Source: Opitutia bacterium
GTDB taxonomy: Bacteria > Verrucomicrobiota > Verrucomicrobiae > Opitutales > Opitutaceae
NCBI GenBank assembly: GCA_947442255.1
Contig: CANEVO010000002.1
Coordinates: 62,001-126,000, forward strand
Direction: 5' to 3'
DNA length: 64,000 nt
Shown: positions 25,610 to 34,027 of the stretch, one piece after another
Layout: every line of letters begins with the position of its first letter
How positions within the stretch are numbered: position 1 is the first letter of the stretch
Notes under the pieces: generated by a model
The model's input: only the letters and a program-made list of their open reading frames with translations
Database searches by the model: none
What the model was told of the DNA's origin: nothing
Program-made: the position numbers and the translations under genes

Positions 25610-27745
25610 ATGAAGCCCCACCTCACTGTTCTGGTCGCGCTGCTGGCCTTTGGCCTGACCGCCCGCGCTGACGATGTCCGCCAGCTGCCGCTCAAAGATT
25701 TGAACGGCTACTTCCCGTTTACCGCGCCGCGTTCGCTGGGTGAATGGAACGCGCGGAAGGACTACGTGCGCCGGCAGATCCTGGTGGCCGAGGGCCTTTG
25801 GCCGATGCCGAGCAAGACGCCGCTCAACGCCGTGATCCATGGCAAGGTCGATTGTGGCGAGTATACGGTCGAGAAGGTGTATTTCGAGAGCGCCCCGGGG
25901 TTCTTCGTCACGGGCAACCTGTACCGGCCGAAAAACATCAAGGGCCGGGTGCCGGCCGTGATGTTCGCCCACGGGCACCGGGAAGACGCGCGTTTCTTTC
26001 AGAAGCCCGATGCCATGATCCGCCAGGAAATCGCCGACGGCCTCGAGCGCTTCGAGCGGGCGGGACGCAGCAACTACCAGTCGATGAGCCGCCAGTTCGC
26101 GCTGATGGGCTGCATCGTCTGGCAGTGGGACATGTTGAGCGACTCGGATTCGAAGCAGTTCTCAGCCGAGGTCGTGCACCGGTTCGCCAAGCAGCGGCCG
26201 GAAATGAACACGACGGAGAACTGGGGCCTCTACAGTCCGCAGGCGGAGTCGCACCTGCAAAGCATCATGGGCCTGCAGACGCTCAATGCCGTTCGCGGCC
26301 TCGATTTTCTGCTGAGCCTGCCCGACGTGGACCCGGAGCGTGTCGCCATCACCGGCGGGAGCGGCGGCGGTACCCAGACCATGCTGCTCGCGGCGATCGA
26401 TGATCGCATCAAGCTCTCGTTTCCCGTCGTGATGGTGAGCACGGCGATGCAGGGCGGCTGCACCTGCGAAAGTTCCAGCCTGCTGCGGGTCAACACGGGC
26501 AATGTCGAATTCTCCGCGCTGGCCGCGCCGCGGCCGCAGGGGATGAACGCCGCCGGCGACTGGACGAAGGAAATGGCGACGAAAGGCTTTCCCGATTTGC
26601 AGAAACTTTATGCGCTCTACGGCAAGAAGGACCATGTCTTCCTGCTGCGCGGGGAAAATTATCCGCATGGTTACAATGTCGTGACGCGTTCCGCCGCCTA
26701 CACGTTCGTGAACAAACATTTCAAGCTCGGCCAGACGGCCCCGGTGATCGAGACGGATTTCGAGCTGCTGCCCCGCGAGAAGCTCGCGGTGTGGGACGAG
26801 CAGCATCCCGCGCCGAAAGCCGCCGGCCCGGCCTTCGAGCGCACGTTGCTGTCGTGGTTGACCAATGATGCTGACCGGCAGCTCCGCGCGGCGGCGACGA
26901 CGCCGGAGGGGTTGCAGAAGACGATCCGTCCCGCGGTGGAGGTGGTGATCGGCCGGACGTATGCGAACGCGGGCACCGTCGAATGGATTCTCAAGGACAA
27001 GCAGGATCGCGGCGACCACGTCGAGATGGCGGGCACGCTGCTCAACACGACCTACGGCGAGGGGTTGAAGGCCGTGTGGCTGCATCCGAAGCAATGGAAC
27101 GGTCGCGCCGTCGTCTGGCTGGATGACGATGGCGCGTCCGCGCTGCGCAACGCCGACGGGAGCGTGAAGCCCGCCGTGATGAAGCTCCTGCAGAGCGGTG
27201 CGACGGTGCTCGGGGCCGACCTGCTTTTTCAGGGCGGGGCGCCGGTGAAACAGGCCCGCGTGGTGCCCAATCCGCGCGAATTCGCGGGCTTCACCTTCGG
27301 CTACAATCACGCGCTCTTTGCCCAGCGCACCCACGACGTGCTCACCCTCGTGACTTTCCTGCGCAACGCCCAGGCGGGCTCGCATCCGCATCCGAAGGCG
27401 GTCGTGGTCGCCGGGTGGCGCAGCACCGGTCCCGTGGTGGCCGCCGCGCGCGCCCTGGCCGGTGGCGCCATCGACCGCGCGGCGGTGGAGACGAACGGCT
27501 TCCGCTTCGCCCGGGTGCTCGACTATCGCGATCCGATGTTCCTGCCCGGCGGATCGAAGTATCTGGACCTGCCCGGCATGGTGGCGCTCAACGCACCGCA
27601 TCCGCTCTGGCTTGCCGGCGAAAGTACGGAGCCGGAGCTCGCCGCCACCGCGTATCGCACCGGTGCCCAGCCCGGCGCTTTTACCCGGTTCTCGGGCGAA
27701 ACGACTCAAAAGGAAGCCGCCGCCGCCGACTGGCTGCTGAACTAA
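25610..27745 (+). CDS. secreted alpha/beta hydrolase, acetyl xylan esterase-like, two-domain
   Basis: 711 residues with a short signal peptide (TVLVALLAFGLTARA). The N-terminal half is an alpha/beta hydrolase: the nucleophile is in VAITGGSGGGTQTML, an oxyanion-side AHGHRE is upstream, and NYPHGYN provides the likely His. The C-terminal half (from about 470) again looks like a hydrolase core without a clear nucleophile (AVVWLDDDGAS, KAVVVAGWRSTGPVVAAARA). Large proteins of this shape in Verrucomicrobia are annotated as acetyl xylan esterases or prolyl-oligopeptidase-like. It is co-directional with the ceramidase-like gene and convergent with the next. Confidence 0.78.
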   Translation: MKPHLTVLVALLAFGLTARADDVRQLPLKDLNGYFPFTAPRSLGEWNARKDYVRRQILVAEGLWPMPSKTPLNAVIHGKVDCGEYTVEKVYFESAPGFFVTGNLYRPKNIKGRVPAVMFAHGHREDARFFQKPDAMIRQEIADGLERFERAGRSNYQSMSRQFALMGCIVWQWDMLSDSDSKQFSAEVVHRFAKQRPEMNTTENWGLYSPQAESHLQSIMGLQTLNAVRGLDFLLSLPDVDPERVAITGGSGGGTQTMLLAAIDDRIKLSFPVVMVSTAMQGGCTCESSSLLRVNTGNVEFSALAAPRPQGMNAAGDWTKEMATKGFPDLQKLYALYGKKDHVFLLRGENYPHGYNVVTRSAAYTFVNKHFKLGQTAPVIETDFELLPREKLAVWDEQHPAPKAAGPAFERTLLSWLTNDADRQLRAAATTPEGLQKTIRPAVEVVIGRTYANAGTVEWILKDKQDRGDHVEMAGTLLNTTYGEGLKAVWLHPKQWNGRAVVWLDDDGASALRNADGSVKPAVMKLLQSGATVLGADLLFQGGAPVKQARVVPNPREFAGFTFGYNHALFAQRTHDVLTLVTFLRNAQAGSHPHPKAVVVAGWRSTGPVVAAARALAGGAIDRAAVETNGFRFARVLDYRDPMFLPGGSKYLDLPGMVALNAPHPLWLAGESTEPELAATAYRTGAQPGAFTRFSGETTQKEAAAADWLLN

Positions 27746-27759
27746 TCCGACGATGCGGC

Positions 27760-28950
27760 TTACGCCGCCACTTCGGAATTCGCGGCGTCGATCAGCGCCT
27801 TGATGTAGCCAAACGCGAAGGCGAAGGCCTGATACTTCCCCGGATCGTCGGGATGGGTCGGCGCGTGGTCTGGCAGATAGGTGCCGGCATAATCCGCATC
27901 GCGCAGGATGCGGATGACCTCGAGAAAATTCATGTCGCCCTCGTCGTGGTAGACTTCCTGGAAATCGTTCAGGCCGCCACGCACGTTGCGCATGTGTACC
28001 TGGTGAATCTTCCCCTTGTCGGCCAGATACTGGACGACGGGAAGAATCTCGGTCCGCATGTTCCGCATCCCCTCGGCGCACGTGCCGAGGCACAGTTGGA
28101 AGCCGTTGTACGGACTGTCGACGATCGCTTCGTATTTCTTCAGCGATTCGAGCACGGTGGCGGGCGCGGCGTCCCAGTTGTCGGTTCCCTGATAACCCTT
28201 GGGCAGCCCGGGTGGATCGTAGGGATGCACGGCCATCCTCACATCGTATTGCGCGCACACCGGGATCACGTTTTTCAGGAAGAAGGTGATGCGCTCCCAA
28301 TAGTCGTCCGCTGACACGATCCCGTTGGCCGCGACCGGCAGGTCCCGCCAGTTGGCTTCCAATTTAAAGGAACTGTACATCGATCCGCCGCGTCCCGGCG
28401 TCTGCCCGTTGCGCCGGATGGGGATCATCGTCCAGTGATGGGAGATGACCTTCACGCCGACGGCGGAGGCTTTCTGGATATTGCCGATGATCGAGGCGAT
28501 CTTCCGCTCCCGTTCCTCGCCCGGCGGCAAATAGATGTAGCGGGAATCCATGCGGATCCCGTCCCAGGTCATCCCGGCCTGATCGCAGGCGTCCTTCCAG
28601 CGCTTCATGTCGTCGAGGTTCCAGTCGCCGCCGGCCGTCGGGCGGGGCGCGCCGCTTTTCGACGCCTTGCCGCCGCCGTCGCCGCCCGCGTCCATGCTGG
28701 GTGAGAGCGAAGTGACGCCACAGCGCTGGTGAAATTCGAAGTTCTTTTTGGCCGCCCAGTGGCCGCCCAAGGTGCAGTGGTAATCGCCTCCCACGCGATG
28801 CCGGGTGTTCTTTCGTGGCGCGTGGGGCTTCGTCGCGGCGGACCCGGCGGCCGCCGCGGATCCGGTCAGGCTGGCGCCGATGACTCCGCTGGCGATCACC
28901 TTGGCGAAATCACGGCGGTCCATCGCACGAGAGGAAGGATTCTGGCTCAT
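27760..28950 (-). CDS. exported mannonate dehydratase-like (UxuA family) TIM-barrel protein
   Basis: 396 residues. A Tat signal is clear at the N-terminus (MDRRDFAKVIASGVIGASLT), so it should be folded before export. The body follows UxuA: GMTWDGIRMDSRYI, VRMAVHPYDPPG, FQLCLGTCAEG, KIHQVHMRNVRG, FQEVYHDEGDMNFLEVIRIL and TYLPDHAPTHPDD. UxuA turns D-mannonate into 2-keto-3-deoxygluconate in glucuronate breakdown, but is normally cytoplasmic. Export and a diverged metal region suggest a different aldonate or a non-catalytic role. Start 28950 or 28923 (MDRRDF). Confidence 0.72.
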   Translation of the reverse strand: MSQNPSSRAMDRRDFAKVIASGVIGASLTGSAAAAGSAATKPHAPRKNTRHRVGGDYHCTLGGHWAAKKNFEFHQRCGVTSLSPSMDAGGDGGGKASKSGAPRPTAGGDWNLDDMKRWKDACDQAGMTWDGIRMDSRYIYLPPGEERERKIASIIGNIQKASAVGVKVISHHWTMIPIRRNGQTPGRGGSMYSSFKLEANWRDLPVAANGIVSADDYWERITFFLKNVIPVCAQYDVRMAVHPYDPPGLPKGYQGTDNWDAAPATVLESLKKYEAIVDSPYNGFQLCLGTCAEGMRNMRTEILPVVQYLADKGKIHQVHMRNVRGGLNDFQEVYHDEGDMNFLEVIRILRDADYAGTYLPDHAPTHPDDPGKYQAFAFAFGYIKALIDAANSEVAA

Positions 28951-29004
28951 GGGTGGTGGGGTTGGGGTTTGGGCGGCACGGAAGGAAATTTTTTCGACGA
29001 TGGT

Positions 29005-29961
29005 TTACCGAGCTTCGACCGGTTTCGCCGTCGCGATCGCGTTGTTCGCGGTGGCCACAGATTGCACCGTTTGCCAGGCGATCGTCCGCAGGTGCGCGGC
29101 GAAATCCGGGGCAATTCCCGGGGGCACGAAGGTCAGCTGCTCGGGCGATACATGGAAGAGAATGGCATACCACACGAGCGCGCCCAAATATTCCCCGGCG
29201 ACGTTCGCATGGTTGGCATCCTTGCCGAGTTTCTTGTCGGCGGACCAGCGGTAGCCCACGTGCAACGAGTGCGTCTGATCGGGCAGGGCGGGATACACCG
29301 CCGCCTTTTCGTCGAACGTCCGGTCCGGCTTGAATCCCCGCTTCGGATCGGAGTCGACGCGCCAAAAGGCGTCACCCGTTGGAATGACCCGCGTGTGAAG
29401 TTCCTGCGCCATCTCCCAATAGGCGGCACGCGACTTCTCCCGCATCTCACGCTGGTTCGCGGCGTTTTTCCCACCGCCGACGAGGCCGAATTGCGCCGCA
29501 TCGACGCGATAGGCCCAGGTCTGGTGCATGAGGATTTCGGCGTTGGGTTGCAGCCGGCGCAGGTGTGCATGGAGGTTGGGGGCCGCGGGGCGGTAGGTGC
29601 CGATGTCGGAGGAGTGCAGCGAGTACTGCTGGAAAGTGATGACGTCCCACGGTCCGTCGCCGAGGCACTCGGCGAGCGACTTGCTGCCGTAGATCCGGGC
29701 CTTGGGATCGCCGGGATTGGCGAGCGCGGCCTCGACGGCGGCCCAGTGCCGCTCGAACGAGCAACCACCCGTCTGCGCGTGCGCCAGGACCAACTCGTGG
29801 CCGCCCGCCCTGGCAAGGGCGGGCAGAAACCGCGTGGCGTTGTTCGAAAAACTGTTGCCGACCACAAATAGACGCAGCGGGCGTGCGCTCGTGCTGGAGA
29901 CGGCAACGAACAGAATGACGGCGAACGCGACCAAACGCCGCGCAGCGAGGGTGGGGCACAT
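29005..29961 (-). CDS. secreted SGNH-type hydrolase (DUF4886-like)
   Basis: 318 residues with a signal peptide (RRLVAFAVILFVAVSSTSAR). LFVVGNSFSNNATRFLPALA replaces the GDS motif with GNSFS, as in DUF4886 proteins of the SGNH hydrolase group; VITFQQYSLHS and MHQTWAYRVD are further blocks, and DANHANVAGEYLGALVW holds the DxxH-like C-terminal motif (D/N-H-A-N). These are probably esterases for sugars or lipids. The ATG at 29961 is chosen; the open frame upstream is not signal-like. It lies 119 bases downstream of the pseudopilin operon on the same strand. Confidence 0.75.
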   Translation of the reverse strand: MCPTLAARRLVAFAVILFVAVSSTSARPLRLFVVGNSFSNNATRFLPALARAGGHELVLAHAQTGGCSFERHWAAVEAALANPGDPKARIYGSKSLAECLGDGPWDVITFQQYSLHSSDIGTYRPAAPNLHAHLRRLQPNAEILMHQTWAYRVDAAQFGLVGGGKNAANQREMREKSRAAYWEMAQELHTRVIPTGDAFWRVDSDPKRGFKPDRTFDEKAAVYPALPDQTHSLHVGYRWSADKKLGKDANHANVAGEYLGALVWYAILFHVSPEQLTFVPPGIAPDFAAHLRTIAWQTVQSVATANNAIATAKPVEAR

Positions 29962-30080
29962 GGTGAAAGGAAAACGAATCGAGCAAGGGACGGCAATGCG
30001 CCGGTGTATCCCGTTTTTTGGGCTCGTGGGTCGACCCCGATCAATCTCACCGATCCGGATCCCCAGCCGCCAGCGGAACC

Positions 30081-30836
30081 TTACTTGGTCCGGCGATATG
30101 CGTCGCGGAAGTAGACAAGGGTGTCGGGGCCACCGATGTCCACGACGCCGCTTTCGCGCGTCATCAGGCAAAACTTCTTCGCGCGGCGGCCGACCTGGTA
30201 GATATCCGTGTTGTTCACGACGCTGTTCTTGGGGCCGATCTCGAAGAATCGAATGCTGCCATCCGCCTGCACGTGAATGGCGCGGTCCCCCGGTTTGTCG
30301 CCGGTGGCAAAGGTGCCGACGATCTCGTTCTGCCGCGCGGCGAGTTCCTTTGCATCGGTCAGCAGGGTGACGACGGGTTTTTCGGTGACGCTGTCGGTGT
30401 AGAAGACCGAGTAGAGGGTGTAACCATTGAGGAGCAGGCCGAAGACGAGGATGGCGATGGCGATACCGCGGTGGGGGGCGGCGGGCACCGGCGGTTCCGG
30501 CGCCGGCTCGGGGGAAAAGGGTGGCCCCGTCACGGGGCTGCGATCGAGCTGGTCGGCGATTTCCGCGGCGGTTAGCTCGGCATATGGTTCGATCGCGTCG
30601 CGGGCGTGGTAGAGAAAGAGTTTTTCGCGGCCGGTCCGGATCAGGAAGCGCCCGGCGCGCCCGCCGCCCACGATTTGCGGATCCGCCTCCTGGTTCAGAA
30701 CGGGATCGAGCCGCCGGAACTGTTCGAGCAGGGCGATGAATTGTTCACAGGAAAGCTCGCCCACCTCGGAATGACCCAGCGCCGTGCCCGCCTGCGTGGC
30801 ATCGGCGGAAAGATTGAGGGTGGTGACGCGGAACAT
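30081..30836 (-). CDS. single-pass membrane protein of unknown function
   Basis: 251 residues, not recognised. The N-terminal 115 residues are cytoplasmic-looking with a possible small recognition domain (QFIALLEQFRRLDPVLNQEA, IRTGREKLFLYHARD). A proline-rich linker (PPFSPEPAPEPPVPAAP) precedes one membrane segment (GIAIAILVFGLLLNGYTLYS). The C-terminus, outside the membrane, has ADGSIRFFEIGPKNSVVNNT and GGPDTLVYFRDAYRRTK. It is 17 bases downstream of the pseudopilin gene, so the two are likely co-transcribed and may work together. Confidence 0.65.
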   Translation of the reverse strand: MFRVTTLNLSADATQAGTALGHSEVGELSCEQFIALLEQFRRLDPVLNQEADPQIVGGGRAGRFLIRTGREKLFLYHARDAIEPYAELTAAEIADQLDRSPVTGPPFSPEPAPEPPVPAAPHRGIAIAILVFGLLLNGYTLYSVFYTDSVTEKPVVTLLTDAKELAARQNEIVGTFATGDKPGDRAIHVQADGSIRFFEIGPKNSVVNNTDIYQVGRRAKKFCLMTRESGVVDIGGPDTLVYFRDAYRRTK

Positions 30837-30853
30837 GGCGGTCGCGGTTCGGT

Positions 30854-31384
30854 TCAGTGTTCGATCACGAACACGGGAAAATTGCGGTAGCCGAGGCGAA
30901 AATTGCCGGCTTCGAGATCGCTGTCGTCGATGCGGCGGTCGAGGTCCTCGAGCTGTCTCCGGTCCGACGAGACGTTGTTGCCGTCCAGCGAGGCAATGAC
31001 GATCGCAGCGCGGTAGCGCTCGCCCTGATGGAGGGAGCCGGGGGCCCACTGATAGCGGCCACCGATCGGGGTGACGCGTTCCCAGTTGATTTTGCCGAGC
31101 CGGCCCGCCATGCCGGCGGGAAACTCGCCGGGCTGTCCGCCCTCCGGCGGCCAGTCGCCGTGTTCATGGGCGTAATCCGCGAAGGCGTCGCGAAACACGC
31201 GCAGATCGTTGGCGACGGCGGTCGACTGGCTTTCCAGCATGACCTGCTTCAGCGCGGGAACCGCGAGCGCGGCGAGGACGCTGATGATAAAGACGACGAT
31301 CGAGAGTTCGATGAGCGTGAAACCGGCCACGGTGGAAGTGGACCGGGCGCGACGGGGGCGAAGGGATTCTCGGGCAGGGATCAC
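30854..31384 (-). CDS. type II secretion/type IV pilin-like pseudopilin
   Basis: 176 residues. A basic leader is followed by the prepilin cleavage motif (VAG then FTLIELSIVVFIISVLAALA), so prepilin peptidase would cut between Gly and Phe. The long hydrophobic helix then a globular part (FRDAFADYAHEHGDWPPEGG) fits the GspG/GspH-like pseudopilins that are abundant in Verrucomicrobia. The start is the GTG at 31384, which overlaps the stop of the upstream gene as GTGA; the frame is open further upstream but without family-like sequence. No secretion ATPase or secretin is nearby. Confidence 0.8.
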   Translation of the reverse strand: MIPARESLRPRRARSTSTVAGFTLIELSIVVFIISVLAALAVPALKQVMLESQSTAVANDLRVFRDAFADYAHEHGDWPPEGGQPGEFPAGMAGRLGKINWERVTPIGGRYQWAPGSLHQGERYRAAIVIASLDGNNVSSDRRQLEDLDRRIDDSDLEAGNFRLGYRNFPVFVIEH

Positions 31385-31950
31385 CGGGAACGGGAGAGGC
31401 GGAAAAAGATGATCACGTGAGAGGCGATAATCAACGGCACAAGAAAGGTGGGCAGTAGACTGAGCGGCAGATGGGTGAGCGCATGCATCTCGGTGGGGTC
31501 GGCGAGGTTGATCCGGATCGCCGTGATGACGACGAAGAGGATATCCGCCAGGCCGGCCACGTTCCAAATGTTGGTCACCCGCAGACGCACGGACTCGTCC
31601 AGGGGGGCCAGCGCAACCGGGAGGGCAAAGGTGGCGATGATGATGTCGCCGATCCCGCCGGGCACGGCGAAGGCATAGGGCAGCTGGCCGCGATGATAGA
31701 GCACCAGAAACACGATGCCGACGAAGCGGGTCACGTGCAGCAGGACGAGGGTGCGGAGAGAGAGCGCGTCGACCCACGTTCGTACCGCGCCGAGGCGGAA
31801 ATAGGCGAGCAGGAGTAGCGCCGTGAGGGTGAAGACCATCCCGGGCACGACGGGCGCCGGCAGGCGTTGCAGCACGAGGGAGTGGCCCGCGAGCATGGCG
31901 GCGGTGAACCAAAGCCAGAAGATCACGCGAACCAAGAGGGCGGCAGTCAT
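31381..31950 (-). CDS. multi-pass membrane protein of unknown function
   Basis: 189 residues with about six membrane segments: LLVRVIFWLWFTAAMLAGHS, VVPGMVFTLTALLLLAYF, LVLLHVTRFVGIVFLVLY, GGIGDIIIATFALPVAL, VAGLADILFVVITAIRI and LLPTFLVPLIIASHVIIF. FAVPGGIGDI and NIWNVAGLADI are internal look-alike blocks. No family name can be given with confidence. It is first in a three-gene minus-strand operon with the pseudopilin (4-base overlap) and the single-pass protein. Confidence 0.7.
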   Translation of the reverse strand: MTAALLVRVIFWLWFTAAMLAGHSLVLQRLPAPVVPGMVFTLTALLLLAYFRLGAVRTWVDALSLRTLVLLHVTRFVGIVFLVLYHRGQLPYAFAVPGGIGDIIIATFALPVALAPLDESVRLRVTNIWNVAGLADILFVVITAIRINLADPTEMHALTHLPLSLLPTFLVPLIIASHVIIFFRLSRSR

Positions 31951-32065
31951 GGCCCGGCGAACGAAACAGCGCGCCGGCGATTTGGCGAGCGTGGTGGTGC
32001 GTTCCGGTGGCCAGGGTTCCCGGCCGCGGTTTGCGGGCGGCCCCGGATGACGTCGGCGCGCGGCA

Positions 32066-32095
32066 TGAAAAAGGCGCGTTCCGGGAACGCGCCTT
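32066..32095 (-). terminator. intrinsic terminator of the TolC-like gene
   Basis: On the minus strand a perfect 10-bp stem (AAGGCGCGTT with AACGCGCCTT, arms 32086-32095 and 32071-32080) around a 5-base loop is followed by five T. It is 42 bases past the stop of the gene ending at 32137. Confidence 0.88.
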
Positions 32096-32136
32096 GGCGG
32101 GACGGCCGATCTCGACCGCGGTGGGAGGATCGGGCC

Positions 32137-33639
32137 TTAGTGTGGGAGCTGGACGCCGTAGCGCTGGATCGAAGTGCCCTCAAGGCGGCGCAGCTCGACG
32201 GCCGCGCGGCGCAGGGTGACCTTCGCGCTCAGTTCCTGGAAGCGGGTATTTTCGAGATCGTCCTGAGCTTGCAGCACGGCGCGGCTGGTGGAGAGGCCCG
32301 CGTCGAAGCGGGCCTTTTGCTGCTCGTACTGCTTCTCGCTCAGCACGGTGGCCTTCGAGGCGATCTCCACCGCGGCCAGATTCGTTTCGACGGAGCGAAC
32401 AGAGGTCCGCACGCTGACCATCAATTGCTGCTCCAACTGGTCGATGCGAATTTTTTGCGACTCGACGTTCATCATCGCCTGACGGTAACGCGCCTTGTCC
32501 GCCCGATGGCCCCACGGCATCGAGTAGTTCAGGCCGAGGGACCAGTTGTTGCCGTGTTCATTGGGCAGGTTGGAAATGACGTCGGCGTAACCGGAGTTCA
32601 CGGCCTTGGCGGTGTAGCCGAGCGAGGCGTCGAGATTCAGGCTGGGCAGCCGGTTGCGGCGGGCCGTTTCGAGATCGATTTGGAGCTGCTTGAGCGTTTC
32701 GGTCGCGGAGAGTGACGGTGGGTAGTAGTCGCGGGCCAGCTTGTAAGAGGCGGCAAAGGCGGGCGCACCGTCGGTGTAGGCGTTGAATTGCACCGGGCCG
32801 GGGCGGCTGTCGAAACTGGCGACATTGATCAGATTCAGCAACGTGTCCTCGGCGTCGCGGACGGATTGCTCCGCCTGAATCACGCCGCGGCGCGAGTTGG
32901 CCACGCCGACCTCGGCGCTGAGCACATCGAGATCGGTCATGACGCCGGTGGTGCGGCGAGCCTGGTTTTCGTCGTAGAGACGCTGCGCGAGTTGCAGCGA
33001 GAGCTGCCGGATGCGCAGCGTCTCACGGGCGGCGACCAGATTGTAATAGGCGTTCTCCGTTTGGGAGATGAGCGTGAGCACCTGGCTCTTGTAATTGATG
33101 AAGGCGATCCCGACGCCGAGCTTGGCGCGATCGATGGCGGAACGGGCCGCAACCTTGCCGGCGTCGCGGAGCAGCGGCTGGCTGATGCTGGCCGAGATGC
33201 CGTTTCCGAAGGTGGGGTTGAGCAGAGCGTTGGTGGAGTTCGTCGCGCCGCGGGTAATGTTGGCGGAGAGGGCGACCGTGCCGTTGGTCGCGATGCGCTC
33301 GTTGACCCCCACGCTCACGGTGGTGTTGTCGTTGCGGGGCCCCTCGGTCTGGGCACCATCGAGTCGGCTGATGTTCGAGGCCGCCTGGTTGATATTGCGC
33401 CGGGCGATCGCGGTGAGGTTGGGATCGAAGCCCGCCTGGGCGATCATGAGCGTTTCCTTGGCCTGATTGGTCGTGTAGCTCTGGATCTGGAGGTCGAAAT
33501 TCTTCCGCACCGCCTGGGCGATGGCCTCCTCCAGCAGGAGCGGTTGGTCGGGGGTTACGACGGGCACGATCTGGGCCCGGACGGGCGAGACGGCAAAGGC
33601 ACAAAGAAGCAGCAGGGTGCAGGCGTTGGAACGTGACAT
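32137..33639 (-). CDS. TolC-family outer membrane efflux protein
   Basis: 500 residues with a signal peptide (LLLLCAFAVSPVRA). Two outer membrane efflux protein repeats with long heptad helices are visible: PLLLEEAIAQAVRKNFDLQI, NAYYNLVAARETLRIRQLSL, then LKQLQIDLETARRNRLPSLN and KQYEQQKARFDAGLSTSRAV. It should form a trimeric channel in the outer membrane and periplasm for an RND or ABC exporter, but no inner-membrane partner is adjacent. It is distinct from the CzcC-like protein at 51575. A strong terminator follows. ATG 33639 is chosen because it begins the signal peptide. Confidence 0.88.
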   Translation of the reverse strand: MSRSNACTLLLLCAFAVSPVRAQIVPVVTPDQPLLLEEAIAQAVRKNFDLQIQSYTTNQAKETLMIAQAGFDPNLTAIARRNINQAASNISRLDGAQTEGPRNDNTTVSVGVNERIATNGTVALSANITRGATNSTNALLNPTFGNGISASISQPLLRDAGKVAARSAIDRAKLGVGIAFINYKSQVLTLISQTENAYYNLVAARETLRIRQLSLQLAQRLYDENQARRTTGVMTDLDVLSAEVGVANSRRGVIQAEQSVRDAEDTLLNLINVASFDSRPGPVQFNAYTDGAPAFAASYKLARDYYPPSLSATETLKQLQIDLETARRNRLPSLNLDASLGYTAKAVNSGYADVISNLPNEHGNNWSLGLNYSMPWGHRADKARYRQAMMNVESQKIRIDQLEQQLMVSVRTSVRSVETNLAAVEIASKATVLSEKQYEQQKARFDAGLSTSRAVLQAQDDLENTRFQELSAKVTLRRAAVELRRLEGTSIQRYGVQLPH

Positions 33640-33706
33640 GTCGGAATTTAAGAAAGGGAGCCGAAAGGCCGAGGGTGCTGGTAAGAACACGGTGTGCGAA
33701 CGAAAA

Positions 33707-33955
33707 TTACTGTCTTTCAAATTCACCACCTGATGTGCGTTTCAGCACCGTAAATCCGGCCTGTCTAGCCCGAGAGACGGAGAGCGGTGAAGAAAGTTTC
33801 GGAGAATTTACCGTTTGGGCGGCCAGCGCTTCGACGGGTTCGCCGCACGTGGGGCAGGTGGCGAGCGCCGGGGCACCGGCCGGCTGATGATACTCGAAGC
33901 CCCCGACGCAAAGGCGGCAGGGCGGGGCGAGGGGAGCGTAGGTGCGAAGCGGCAT
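33707..33955 (-). CDS. FmdB-like small zinc-ribbon protein
   Basis: 82 residues. MPLRTYAPLAPPCRLCVGGF has the first CxxC and ATCPTCGEPVEALAAQ the second, with the FEYHQP stretch between them, as in FmdB-type regulatory zinc ribbons. The C-terminus (SVSRARQAGFTVLKRTSGGE) is like that of FmdB homologues from this phylum. Role unknown; the ribbon likely binds zinc. It lies between the SurA_N-like and TolC-like genes on the same strand, 72 bases after the former. Confidence 0.65.
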   Translation of the reverse strand: MPLRTYAPLAPPCRLCVGGFEYHQPAGAPALATCPTCGEPVEALAAQTVNSPKLSSPLSVSRARQAGFTVLKRTSGGEFERQ

Positions 33956-34027
33956 AGGGAGCTTATGCCTGCCGATCGTTCGTCGCGAGGTGTCCGTCGG
34001 GGTGGGCCGGGGCGCGAATCGTGGCGA

